Assembly (NCBI GenBank): GCA_016931455.1
Contig: JAFGES010000042.1
Location: 32,241-96,240, forward strand
Origin: Desulfobacterales bacterium
GTDB taxonomy: Bacteria > Desulfobacterota > Desulfobacteria > Desulfobacterales > JAHDSC01
DNA length: 64,000 nt
Reading direction: 5' to 3'
The position numbers and the translations under genes are program-made. The notes under the pieces were generated by a model, which was not told the DNA's origin, did no database searches, and saw nothing but the letters and a program-made list of their open reading frames with translations. This document shows, one piece after another, positions 1 to 8,510 of this stretch (position 1 is the stretch's first letter; each line of letters begins with the position of its first letter).

Positions 1-1
1 G

Positions 2-286
2 GGGCAAACGATCAGTGAGTTATACGCTGAGAAAGATAAATTTGCCGGAAAAGAAGTTAAGGTTAGGGGTAAAGTCGTGAAATACCTTACCCAGATTATG
101 AAGAAAAATTGGCTGCATATTCAAGACGGCAGCAGTACTGATAAAGATATCGATTTAGTTGTGACGACGAGTGGCGCAGCCAAAGTGGGCGATACGGTTA
201 TTGTTAGTGGAATTTTGGGAATAAACAAGGAATTTGGATATCATTATGAAGTGATCATAGAAAATGCTCAACTGATTATTGAATAG
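2..286 (+). CDS. OB-fold nucleotide-binding-like protein, 5'-truncated by the window edge
   Basis: The reading frame is open from base 2, so the gene starts before the window; the GTG at 77 is internal. The visible 94 residues run from a TISELYAEK helix into an OB-fold-like pattern: 'GKEVKVRGKVV', then 'NWLHIQDG', then 'AKVGDTVIVSG'. This is the pattern of the small exported OB-fold proteins often annotated as DNA- or nucleotide-binding and commonly found beside multiheme cytochromes in Deltaproteobacteria. The N-terminal signal or heme region, if any, is outside the window. Real nucleic-acid binding is not shown by anything here. Confidence 0.7.
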   Translation, partial: GQTISELYAEKDKFAGKEVKVRGKVVKYLTQIMKKNWLHIQDGSSTDKDIDLVVTTSGAAKVGDTVIVSGILGINKEFGYHYEVIIENAQLIIE

Positions 287-593
287 CGCATCACATGGTC
301 GAGTGATCGAGTCCAAATCGGAAAGTAAAAATGTTTTTACTTAGAAGAAGAAATCAGCTAAAGAAATATGGTAAAGGAAAAAAACTCAACCGCAATATCC
401 TACATCCTTGACATTAATTTTTCCCTATGGTAGGCAATTTGCTGTTATATTAAAGAATAAATATATAGAATTTTATTAAGGATAAATCATTTTCGGGATC
501 TAAATGGAGAAAATTTACTAATCTCCTATCTCCAAATCTTCGAAATATGTTTCAAGTTTGCTAATATTTTGATATCTTCGAGCTGACGAAGAA
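287..593. other. AT-rich intergenic region upstream of the cytochrome island
   Basis: No coding frame with recognisable protein character and no RNA gene was seen. It holds one plausible sigma-70-type promoter (listed separately). It is the most likely control region for the downstream island. Confidence 0.5.
408..436 (+). promoter_or_regulatory. candidate sigma-70 promoter for the cytochrome island
   Basis: A perfect -35 box TTGACA (408-413) is followed by a 17-base spacer and a weak -10-like TAGGCA (431-436), about 160 bases before the first gene of the island. The -10 match is poor, so this is tentative. Confidence 0.3.
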
Positions 594-1598
594 ATGAAAC
601 AAATAAATAAACTAATTCATCCTATTTTATATTTCCTCCTGGTTTTTTTTGCGTTTACCCCCTTTTCCCCTTCAACCCTTAGGGGCGCCGAGACCGCTGA
701 ATCGTCGGTTCGTTGTATCGATGTTATTACGATGGATCACTTAGGCGTAGGTCTTGCGTATCCTTCAACGGTTTTTTATGATGCTTTGGGAGATGAGATT
801 TACGTTACCGATTCAGCAAAAGGGCAGTTGGTCATTTACACTTCCGACTATTTCCCTCAGGTTAGTCTCGGGGCCGGCCGTGGGCTCAACTCGATTTATA
901 GCTGTTATATCGGCAATGAACGACTTTTTGTCTGTCTTGGAACGAGTAAACAGGATCCTCGAGGGCATATCGATATATTAAATAACGCTTTTTTGCCTAC
1001 GGGGAAGATTTACTTTTCAGGCTTTGAACAGTCGGCATCTTTCATTCCCCGCAAGATGGTGATTGGGAAAAAAGGCCGGCTTTATGTTGTCGGAGTAAAT
1101 TCTTCTGAAGTTATTGTACTTGATTCGGCTGGAAATTACTTGCATAATATTAAACCTGAAGATGAAGTTTTGGGTGTTACAGAGCCTGCTTCGATTATTT
1201 CCCTAACGATAGGGCGAGATGGACGATTGTATTTTTTAAGTGAGGCAAGAGGGAGAGTTTTCGTATATGATCAAGACGAGCAGTTCCTTTACAAGTTTGG
1301 TCAAAAAGGGGGTGACAGGGGAAAGTTGGCAAGGCCGAGGGGCATTGCCGTCGATGATCAAGGGAAACAAGTTTATATTGTGGATTATCTGCGCCATTCG
1401 GTGTCGGTTTATTCAATAAAAGGAAATTTTCTCTATGAATTTGGAGGAAAGGGATACGGTCGCGGTTGGTTTCTTTATCCTACCGATATTTGTATTGACG
1501 GGTGGAGAAGATTATTGATAACCGATACATTTAATCATAGGGTTCAGGTTTTTGAGGTGGATAATAAAAAAGAATCAGATGAGGATGGAATGCGATAA
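594..1598 (+). CDS. secreted NHL-repeat beta-propeller protein
   Basis: A 334-residue protein with an N-terminal signal sequence (hydrophobic residues about 8-25). The rest is beta-propeller. The last third has clear NHL repeats: 'FGQKGGDRGKLARPRGIAVD' followed by 'VYIVDYLRHSVSVYS', then 'FGGKGYGRGWFLYPTDICID' followed by 'LLITDTFNHRVQVFE'. NHL propellers are structural or binding platforms. Such genes recur in multiheme cytochrome loci of sediment Deltaproteobacteria, but their role there is not settled. It is the first gene of the plus-strand cytochrome island, 117 bases before a 12-heme cytochrome. An extracytoplasmic scaffold or carbohydrate/protein-binding role is inference. No heme motif is present. 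Confidence 0.85.
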   Translation: MKQINKLIHPILYFLLVFFAFTPFSPSTLRGAETAESSVRCIDVITMDHLGVGLAYPSTVFYDALGDEIYVTDSAKGQLVIYTSDYFPQVSLGAGRGLNSIYSCYIGNERLFVCLGTSKQDPRGHIDILNNAFLPTGKIYFSGFEQSASFIPRKMVIGKKGRLYVVGVNSSEVIVLDSAGNYLHNIKPEDEVLGVTEPASIISLTIGRDGRLYFLSEARGRVFVYDQDEQFLYKFGQKGGDRGKLARPRGIAVDDQGKQVYIVDYLRHSVSVYSIKGNFLYEFGGKGYGRGWFLYPTDICIDGWRRLLITDTFNHRVQVFEVDNKKESDEDGMR

Positions 1599-1715
1599 TT
1601 TTTAGAACCGATGATTAAGCAGAAGAAGTCAGTTGGAAATTATCTTTTCAGAGTGAGGTAGGAGGGGAGCATATCTGCTTATCCCGATAAATTTGACGAA
1701 AAGGAGACGAGGAGG

Positions 1716-2504
1716 ATGAAAAAGAAGCTTTTTGCAGGGATCGTTGGTTGTGCCTTGATAATGATCTTATGCGTTGGGGTCGGTGCAGAGCTCGCTCCGG
1801 TTCCCTTGGCCAATAGCGACTGTATAAAATGCCACTTGAAAGTAGCAAGGGATATTGATAATCGGGGAGCGATGCATAAGACCGAGGTGGGTTGCCTTGA
1901 CTGCCACCTGGAACATCCCCCGGAAGGGAAAAACGTAATTCCGGATTGCGCTATGTGTCATGCACCCACAGTAAAGTCCCATTATAATCTTGAAAACTGT
2001 GGAGTATGCCATTACCCACATTATCCCTTGGAAATGGATTTTAGTAAGATTGATGGGGTTAAATCGGTGTGCTGTACTTGCCATCCAAAACAATGTAACC
2101 AAATGGACAGTTATAAGAGTAAACACACTGAACTTGATTGCAAAGAATGCCATCTTGAGCATCGCCAATATCTCAAGTGCATGGAATGCCATGAAGCCCA
2201 CACTCCGGAGATGACCTATGAGGATTGTTTACGTTGCCATGAACCTCATATGGCAAGTGTCGTGAAGTATAAAAATGATATCCCAAATTCCTACTGCTCG
2301 GGTTGCCATGGAGATATTAACGATATTTTAGAGAAAAATACAACCAAGCATCATCAGCTCCTTTGTGTTTATTGTCATAAGGACCAACATAAATTAGTAC
2401 CGAAGTGTGAAACATGCCACGGACGTCCGCATACATCCGATATACATTCTAGATATTCGGATTGTCTTGAATGTCATCAAGACCCGCATGGACTGGTGAA
2501 GTAA
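1716..2504 (+). CDS. 12-heme c-type cytochrome, soluble (periplasmic or secreted)
   Basis: 262 residues with 12 CXXCH motifs and many extra His suitable for bis-His ligation. The N-terminus (residues 1-24) is a Sec signal peptide without a convincing lipobox. A good Shine-Dalgarno (AAGGAG, 1700-1705) supports the ATG. The C-terminal half aligns by eye with the next gene's product (shared pattern C-x-GCHG-[DE]-I, then KH, CxxCH, H-[KR]-x-[VI]-PKC), so the two are paralogs. Small soluble dodecaheme cytochromes beside a barrel and a lipoprotein cytochrome act as the periplasmic electron carrier of porin-cytochrome conduits (MtrA or OmaB type). The exact partner assignment is inference from gene order. 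Confidence 0.93.
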   Translation: MKKKLFAGIVGCALIMILCVGVGAELAPVPLANSDCIKCHLKVARDIDNRGAMHKTEVGCLDCHLEHPPEGKNVIPDCAMCHAPTVKSHYNLENCGVCHYPHYPLEMDFSKIDGVKSVCCTCHPKQCNQMDSYKSKHTELDCKECHLEHRQYLKCMECHEAHTPEMTYEDCLRCHEPHMASVVKYKNDIPNSYCSGCHGDINDILEKNTTKHHQLLCVYCHKDQHKLVPKCETCHGRPHTSDIHSRYSDCLECHQDPHGLVK

Positions 2505-2565
2505 TGATAAACTTTAAAGATGTCTTGAACTTATAAGCGCATATATTAAGCATTAAGGGGGACCT

Positions 2566-3480
2566 ATGAAAGAGTGGAAAAATTGGATTGTTTGCTTGCT
2601 GCTTATTGGACTGACGGCTTTTTTATGGAGTTGCGTAGCTGTACGGGAGGAAGGTGTTTCATCGATTACACCGGTCACATCTGAAGAGGCCGTACGAGCG
2701 GAGAAAGCTGCCGGCGTGGCGGTAGGCAAGGCGGAAAATGTTTACAAATTAGATATTAAAGCGCTGGATACAGTTGATTGTGCCCGTTGCCATTACTCCG
2801 TTTTTACTGACATAAAAGACAACGGTGGTAAGCATCAACTGGAATGTCGAAAATGTCATGAGAGATTTCATACTTATAAACCGGGAACGCCATGGGAGGA
2901 TGTTGTGCCAAAATGTACAACCTGTCATGGTGAGATTCATGGGAAAGATTTTTTAGATTGTATGGCTTGCCACACCGATGCCCATATGCCGATTTCGACA
3001 ATGATAAATATCGAGGCATTGTCTAAAGATTGTGCCGGTTGTCATGTTGATCAGGCAACAGAGGTAGTCAAGTTTCCTAGTGCACATACCGATACAGCTT
3101 GTAGCGAATGTCATCATTCCAGCCACGGATATATCCCGGCATGTACGGAATGTCATCCTGAGCCGCATACGCCATATCAGAATAATACGGTTTGTGAAGG
3201 CTGTCATCCGGTGCATTCGCCTTTGCAAATTGCCTATGGTGAGGAGATCGACAACGGACTTTGTGCAGGATGCCATGGTGAGATAACTAAGACATTGCTG
3301 GAAAGTCCTAAAAAACACTCTACCGTTAAATGTGTTGATTGCCATGCACAGAAGCATCGTTTTATTCCCAAGTGCCAGAAATGTCATAGCGCACCGCATA
3401 GTGAAAGCTTGCTTCAAAAGTTTGGTAGCTGCGCAGATTGTCATGGTGATCCGCATGCCTTGGCATTAATGGAAAAATAA
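2566..3480 (+). CDS. 12-heme c-type cytochrome lipoprotein (outer-membrane conduit subunit)
   Basis: 304 residues with 12 CXXCH motifs. A signal-II lipobox ('FLWSC', Cys23) predicts lipidation, followed by a heme-free linker of about 50 residues (24-70) and then the heme region. It is paralogous to the preceding 12-heme protein, most clearly over the last 100 residues. A lipoprotein copy and a soluble copy next to a barrel is the layout of known conduits: one cytochrome on each face of the outer membrane joined through the porin. Which face each occupies cannot be read from sequence; a lipoprotein on the outer surface is the usual case. SD 'GGGGGA' lies just before the ATG. Confidence 0.93.
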   Translation: MKEWKNWIVCLLLIGLTAFLWSCVAVREEGVSSITPVTSEEAVRAEKAAGVAVGKAENVYKLDIKALDTVDCARCHYSVFTDIKDNGGKHQLECRKCHERFHTYKPGTPWEDVVPKCTTCHGEIHGKDFLDCMACHTDAHMPISTMINIEALSKDCAGCHVDQATEVVKFPSAHTDTACSECHHSSHGYIPACTECHPEPHTPYQNNTVCEGCHPVHSPLQIAYGEEIDNGLCAGCHGEITKTLLESPKKHSTVKCVDCHAQKHRFIPKCQKCHSAPHSESLLQKFGSCADCHGDPHALALMEK

Positions 3481-3584
3481 AACTTTCCAGTTGGACCGGC
3501 TTTCTTTTTATTCTGAATAAGTTCGGTAAAGAGAACAGTGGAAATTTAAAGATTATATATAGGAAGTAGGTTAGTTATATACTG

Positions 3585-5615
3585 ATGATTGATCCGTATA
3601 AAAAATTAACTTTCTGGGTGGTGCTCTTGGTATTATTGCACCACCCGTTCCTATTAATTGCCGGCCCACTGGGTCTTACAGGAATTTGGCGGTATTCGGA
3701 AAGCGGCGGGGATACGGAAGATAGATGGTCTTTCAATCAGTCTTATGATGTAAACTTCGGCAAAGAACTTAGCGCAGGAATTAATTTTACGGGTGATCTA
3801 CGTTATAGTGATACGAAAGATTCTGAGGAAAACGATAGAAGTCTGATAAGTCCCTCGGCGGCGATTGATTTTCGAAGTGATTGGTTTGCATTCAACCTCA
3901 GCGGGACGGGAGTGCGACGAGAAACTTCAGATCAACCTGAATTCACTGAAAAGGCCTGGAATGCAAGTTGGTTCAGTCTTTTGGAAAAGTGGCCCCAACT
4001 TCGGCTAAACTATGGCCAAAGTTACCAGTACGACGACCAAAACCCTCACAGTCAAAATGATCAATCAACCTATTTTTCTGCTAGTATGGATTATACTTGG
4101 TCGGTTCTAAGATTTTTTTATGACTTTCGGACAGACTTAAATAAGGATCGGGTGACGGATACGGCCACTGATACCGATAGGCATTTCGCCAATATTCAAC
4201 TGACCAAGGATTTTTTAAATCATAAACTCAATTTCAGTGCTTCACAGCAATATTCTTTTTATGAAACCGAAGTTGAAGGAGATGGTGGAGAATTTTATTT
4301 ATCCAATCAAATATCTGATCCTAACAACACTTCTCTGCTTCCTGTATCCGGTCTCTTGAAATTACAACCACCGGTTGAAATCGGTAAAAACTTAGATGCA
4401 CAAGAGATAATTATTCATGTTTTTCAACCCGTGGATCGAATTAGAGCTTATTTAAATCGTGATGTAAGCGATAAAATAAGTGTTGAGAATTTTTTTATTT
4501 GGGAAGTTTATAGAAGCAAAAATGGTATTACATGGGAACCTATTGAAAAATTACCTTTCATTGAATCCGAAGTAAAGGATGAGATATCTGTAGTAAACAT
4601 TGTTATGCGATCTAAGCTTGAAGAAGGGTTTTTGAAAATTAGAGTTAGACCGAGTAGTATTATAACCACTCTCAGAGATGTATCGATAGAATCTCTGGAA
4701 GCCCAAAGGCGAATTGAAGCTGAAACCGATATTTCAAAATTTAATAGTCAACAATCGCGTTTGAGTTTTAACTATCGACCATTGACAAACTGGTCTCTGG
4801 CCTATAATCTTACGCATACTCGCAATAAGCCGGACCCGGGATTGGACAATACTCAACTGAATCATTCTTTAAATAGTTCCTATATTCTTAATCGGTATTT
4901 TTCAACTTCGATCGGGGTGAATGAGTATCGAGATAAAACGGAAGATCAGGAAAAGCAAATCAGCAGGGTTTACTCTGTTTCTATGAGTTCATCACCGTTA
5001 ACAACATTGGATCTGTCAGCAGGGTATACCCGATCAGATTGTTATGATGGCGGAACACACATGACTTCAACAGATTCTTTAAATGGATACTTGTCAGCTT
5101 TAATTTTTCCGGATCTTTCGGCTGGTTTGACCGGCAACTGGTCGAAGAGCTGGAATTACATTACTGAAAATGATTCGACGGTATTCGGCTGGCGTATTTA
5201 TAGTACCGCTCGGATTGATCCCAAGGTAAACCTTGACGTATATTATGAATCCGTCAGCAACGAAGGAGATTCCAACCTGTATGGAATATCATCTGCATCC
5301 TCAGATTCAAATAGATATGGTATCGGTTTAAGTTATCGGCCATCAGATATTTTTTTAGTATACTCTAATTTAGATCGTGATGAGGAAGATAATAATACGA
5401 CTTTTTCCGGTAATATTTCCTGGAAATGGACTCCTAAAATTCTGATCAGTGGGCGGTTCGCCTTAGACATCAGTCAAGGAGATACGGAAAGTTATGATGC
5501 ATCGCTGAATTGGTCTATTAGCCGCCATTTATCTTTAAGAAGCTCGTTTGATTATCAAAGCGCCGATGATCTGGATTCCTGGAATCTTTTAAATACTTTA
5601 AATGTTAATTTTTAA
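3585..5615 (+). CDS. outer-membrane beta-barrel of the porin-cytochrome conduit
   Basis: 676 residues, signal peptide about 1-26, then many alternating amphipathic beta-strands (for example 'LSFNYRPLTNWSLAYNLTHT') and a C-terminal 'LNTLNVNF' ending in Phe, the usual Bam recognition signature. Residues about 248-363 break the strand pattern and look like an inserted soluble domain ('LQPPVEIGKNLDAQEIIIHV', 'FFIWEVYRSKNGITWEPIE'). No heme motif. It directly follows the paired 12-heme cytochromes, so it is the natural candidate for the transmembrane sheath, in the role of MtrB, OmbB or an Oet-type barrel. I could not assign it to a named family by eye. Confidence 0.85.
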   Translation: MIDPYKKLTFWVVLLVLLHHPFLLIAGPLGLTGIWRYSESGGDTEDRWSFNQSYDVNFGKELSAGINFTGDLRYSDTKDSEENDRSLISPSAAIDFRSDWFAFNLSGTGVRRETSDQPEFTEKAWNASWFSLLEKWPQLRLNYGQSYQYDDQNPHSQNDQSTYFSASMDYTWSVLRFFYDFRTDLNKDRVTDTATDTDRHFANIQLTKDFLNHKLNFSASQQYSFYETEVEGDGGEFYLSNQISDPNNTSLLPVSGLLKLQPPVEIGKNLDAQEIIIHVFQPVDRIRAYLNRDVSDKISVENFFIWEVYRSKNGITWEPIEKLPFIESEVKDEISVVNIVMRSKLEEGFLKIRVRPSSIITTLRDVSIESLEAQRRIEAETDISKFNSQQSRLSFNYRPLTNWSLAYNLTHTRNKPDPGLDNTQLNHSLNSSYILNRYFSTSIGVNEYRDKTEDQEKQISRVYSVSMSSSPLTTLDLSAGYTRSDCYDGGTHMTSTDSLNGYLSALIFPDLSAGLTGNWSKSWNYITENDSTVFGWRIYSTARIDPKVNLDVYYESVSNEGDSNLYGISSASSDSNRYGIGLSYRPSDIFLVYSNLDRDEEDNNTTFSGNISWKWTPKILISGRFALDISQGDTESYDASLNWSISRHLSLRSSFDYQSADDLDSWNLLNTLNVNF

Positions 5616-5765
5616 ATAATTTTAAAAATATCAATAAATAAAAAATATTGATGGAATAAGACTTTAAATTTATAAGTTATTATAGATTGAAAATCAAAAA
5701 ATGAAAGTAACAATGCAGGGTTTAATTAACCGTTATTGATTTCTTTAGTGAAAGAGGTGAAAAGT

Positions 5766-6344
5766 GTGCAAAAAATTGGATTGTTATTTATATTAACGAT
5801 TGTAATGGTTGCCTTATTGGGTTGTGCCGGTGCACCCCTGCACTATGCCGATGAGACAATAAGGCTGGGATATGTGAAACGTATTGCAATTTTGCCGTTC
5901 GAGAATCATACCCAAACGAAATATGCGGAAGAGCGATTACGCGATATTATTTCCACGGAAATACTGAGTCGAGGTTTCTTTGAAGTAATTGAAAAAGGGG
6001 ATTTGTCGCGCTTTCTCCAAGAAGAGTTGGTTAATCGAAAACAAGAAACAATCGATCTTCCAACCGCACAGAGATTAGCCCGTGACCTTGAGGTGGATGC
6101 TTATTTAGCAGGTTCGGTCGATGATTTTTCCGAAATTAGGAGCGGTTCATATGCTTATTCCGTCGTCGCTGCAACATTTCGACTTGTAGATGTAAAAACA
6201 GGAAAAATTATCTGGAAAACTAGTGGTACTGAAAGCGGGTATAGCACTTGGAGCCGAATTTTCGGTTTTGCCGGTGAGGATATCAATGAGGTCAGCTTTA
6301 AATTGGTGCGTAAGTTACTCGATACCATTCAAATAACGGAGTGA
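5766..6344 (+). CDS. CsgG/LpoB/GNA1162-like outer-membrane lipoprotein 1
   Basis: 192 residues from GTG 5766. This start is chosen because AGAGGTGA (5753-5760) is a well-placed ribosome site; a TTG at 5736 would add ten uncharged-signal residues upstream and is less likely. Lipobox 'LLGC'. The mature part has the hallmark of the family: 'VKRIAILPFENHT', helix 'RLRDIISTEILSRGFFEVIE', then 'ARDLEVDAYLAGSVDDF' and 'KTGKIIWKTSGTESGYS'. Members (LpoB, CsgG N-domain, GNA1162) are periplasm-facing lipoproteins that assist envelope assembly or secretion. It is first of three such genes in a row, so a shared role in exporting or assembling the cytochrome system is inferred. Confidence 0.85.
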   Translation: MQKIGLLFILTIVMVALLGCAGAPLHYADETIRLGYVKRIAILPFENHTQTKYAEERLRDIISTEILSRGFFEVIEKGDLSRFLQEELVNRKQETIDLPTAQRLARDLEVDAYLAGSVDDFSEIRSGSYAYSVVAATFRLVDVKTGKIIWKTSGTESGYSTWSRIFGFAGEDINEVSFKLVRKLLDTIQITE

Positions 6345-6348
6345 ATTA

Positions 6349-7905
6349 ATGGAGTTTTTACGGGTAGCAAAAGTATTTAATCTGTTGCCCCGAGTTCTGA
6401 TTTTAATACTAGTTACCTGGTTGGTAGGGGTATCCGTACCCTGTGCTGAAAGGATTGTCGTGTTGCCTCTTGCTGATGTCTCTCAAGGGGACAACGGGGT
6501 TAATATGGCATTTACTCATGAGATCAGAGAAATGCTTCAGGGCCAGGAAGATCTTGATATTTTAGATGAAAATCAAGTCGTGCAGTTTATGGTTAAGAAC
6601 CGGATTCGTTTTTCAGGATATATTGATTCTTTTATGGCCCGAAAAATTGGAAGGGATCTTGGTTGTGATTTGGTACTTTTAGGAACGATAACTGAAATGG
6701 GAGGTATCAAAGATCCTGCTGTCGGATTAACGCTTTCAGTCATGGATACCAATGAAGGTATTCCCGTATGGGCGGGAACAAGAGCAATGAGCTTGAGTGA
6801 AACGGTTCGAGCCATGGGTATTGGACAACCGCAAACTTTAAATGATCTGAAAAAGATATTGTTGGAAGACCTATTCGAGGAGTTAAACAGAAAACTCGAT
6901 AGCCGTATCAGTCGGGCAAAGCGTCCCTATCAGCTTGTCAGCCTTCAATTATCGCCTGAATATATTAAGGGTGGAAAATTAGTTGATTGTCGATTGAAAA
7001 TCAGATTTCTTGAAACCCCGCCCGAAAGGATTGCGGTGGAAACTGAGGCGGGTAAAATGTATCTATATCCCGATGAAAGATCCAGTGGGTATAGGGGATA
7101 TTTAGCAAGCCGATCGGATGAGGGTTGCTACCCGGTTTCATTGATTCTTGAATGGAAAGATCGGCCGACCGAACGGATTCCGAAAATTGCTGCCTACAAT
7201 GTGATTAATGAAGCTCCTCGACTGGTAATGGATGTTAAAAAAGGTTTGCAGTTAGGAGATTTAATTGCTTTTCGAGACTATCTGATATTTTTTCCAAAAT
7301 TAGAAGAACCCAGACCTTTGACTAGATGGGCGGTTGAAATAAATAATGAAAAAGGGGATACGATTATTCGCGAAGAGAAAGAAGGAAATTTACCTAGCCG
7401 GTTGGTTTGGGAAGGAAGGGACGCGCATAAGAGAAAACTCGATGATGGATTTTATTCATTTTGCCTTAATGTCTGGGATGCTGCCGGAAATCATGCGGCG
7501 GTAACAAAAGAATTGGCACTTCAATCAACGGTTCCTCCAGTAAATATCGCTGCCTCTTATCGACAGGGAAAAACCTATTTGGAAATAATTTCTGAAGAAG
7601 GTCATAGTGATGTGCCATTAGGATCCTGGACGTTAAATGTTGCTTCAGCCGAAGGACAAGCATTAATTAGTAAAGAAGGTCATCAATTACCCGCTTTGAT
7701 AGATTTACAACAAGGCTTAAAACCTGATATAAATCAAATGATTAAAAGTGTGGCAAATAGTTCGGGATCGATTTATTGTGATATTGAAGTGAAGGATAGA
7801 CTCGGGAATCGATTTCGTATACGAAAAAAAGAAATTCAACTAAAGAGTCAAAAAGCTGTGAAGGAGCTTGAAAAAAATACTTCGAGTTGGACAGAGGATT
7901 TCTAA
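6349..7905 (+). CDS. CsgG/GNA1162-like envelope protein with C-terminal FlgD/Ig-like domain
   Basis: 518 residues, ATG four bases after the previous stop. Signal sequence about 10-34. Residues about 35-200 repeat the CsgG/LpoB-like fold ('AERIVVLPLADVSQGDNG', 'ARKIGRDLGCDLVLLGTITE', 'NEGIPVWAGTRAM'). Residues about 205-290 are a beta-rich region. Residues about 310-400 contain a FlgD-type Ig-like pattern ('RLVWEGRDAHKRKLDDGFYS' and 'VWDAAGNHAA'), commonly seen at the ends of surface proteins. No clear lipobox. Its position between two related lipoproteins suggests the three form one complex; this is inference. Confidence 0.75.
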   Translation: MEFLRVAKVFNLLPRVLILILVTWLVGVSVPCAERIVVLPLADVSQGDNGVNMAFTHEIREMLQGQEDLDILDENQVVQFMVKNRIRFSGYIDSFMARKIGRDLGCDLVLLGTITEMGGIKDPAVGLTLSVMDTNEGIPVWAGTRAMSLSETVRAMGIGQPQTLNDLKKILLEDLFEELNRKLDSRISRAKRPYQLVSLQLSPEYIKGGKLVDCRLKIRFLETPPERIAVETEAGKMYLYPDERSSGYRGYLASRSDEGCYPVSLILEWKDRPTERIPKIAAYNVINEAPRLVMDVKKGLQLGDLIAFRDYLIFFPKLEEPRPLTRWAVEINNEKGDTIIREEKEGNLPSRLVWEGRDAHKRKLDDGFYSFCLNVWDAAGNHAAVTKELALQSTVPPVNIAASYRQGKTYLEIISEEGHSDVPLGSWTLNVASAEGQALISKEGHQLPALIDLQQGLKPDINQMIKSVANSSGSIYCDIEVKDRLGNRFRIRKKEIQLKSQKAVKELEKNTSSWTEDF

Positions 7906-8510
7906 TGAATTTCAAAAGGCTCCAAAATAGTTTGTTGGTGTTTTTTTTAATAACTTTTTGTTGCTCTTGTTCGATGAAAGTTGCACCGGAAACGGGCGGT
8001 AGATTTACAAAAGAAAGACCGAGTATTTGTAGAATTGCAATCCTACCTTTTGTTAATGAAAGTCGGAAACCGGAAGCCTCGTTGCAGGTCTATCGTATTT
8101 TTCTAAATGAGTTGGTCGCATCCGGTCAATATATAGTTGAACCGGAAGGTGAAGTTCGGCTGTTTTTGACTCGAAATAGACTATTTCCCCAAAAACTGAT
8201 GGATGCTTCTATCTATGCTGAGTTTGCCAGGCAGCTTCAAGTTGATGCAGTCATTCGGGGGAAAGTTATAGATTACGACATGAAAGAAATTCAAGGATCT
8301 GAAATAATACCTCATTTGACACTTCAGATTGAAATCTTCGAAGCTCGTAGCGGCCGAATGCTTCTGAATACTTTTCATCGTAGAAACGGTAATGATTATC
8401 AAACGACGTTGCATTTCGGTACGGTTAAAACAATGAGCGGTTTAGTGGCCAGGGTGACAAAAGAAATTTACGAGGATTGGCTGGAAAAAGAGATAGGCGG
8501 ATGTCGCTAA
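7905..8510 (+). CDS. CsgG/LpoB/GNA1162-like outer-membrane lipoprotein 3
   Basis: 201 residues. The ATG at 7905 overlaps the upstream stop (TAATG) and has GAGGA at 7894-7898, so translation is coupled; an upstream TTG at 7887 is rejected. Lipobox-containing signal 'LITFCCSCS'. The mature part shows 'ICRIAILPFVNESRKPEAS', 'RIFLNELVASGQYIVEPEGE', 'ARQLQVDAVIRGKVIDYD' and 'EARSGRMLLNTFHR', the same layout as the first lipoprotein. It is third in the tandem of CsgG/LpoB-like genes. Its 3' end overlaps the next start by ten bases. Confidence 0.83.
   Translation: MNFKRLQNSLLVFFLITFCCSCSMKVAPETGGRFTKERPSICRIAILPFVNESRKPEASLQVYRIFLNELVASGQYIVEPEGEVRLFLTRNRLFPQKLMDASIYAEFARQLQVDAVIRGKVIDYDMKEIQGSEIIPHLTLQIEIFEARSGRMLLNTFHRRNGNDYQTTLHFGTVKTMSGLVARVTKEIYEDWLEKEIGGCR

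Noticed and set aside
1767..3456. Long minus-strand open frames opposite the 12-heme cytochromes (1767-2201 and 2953-3456)
   Set aside because: They arise from the repeated Cys/His codons of the plus-strand heme motifs, have no ribosome sites and no recognisable protein pattern.
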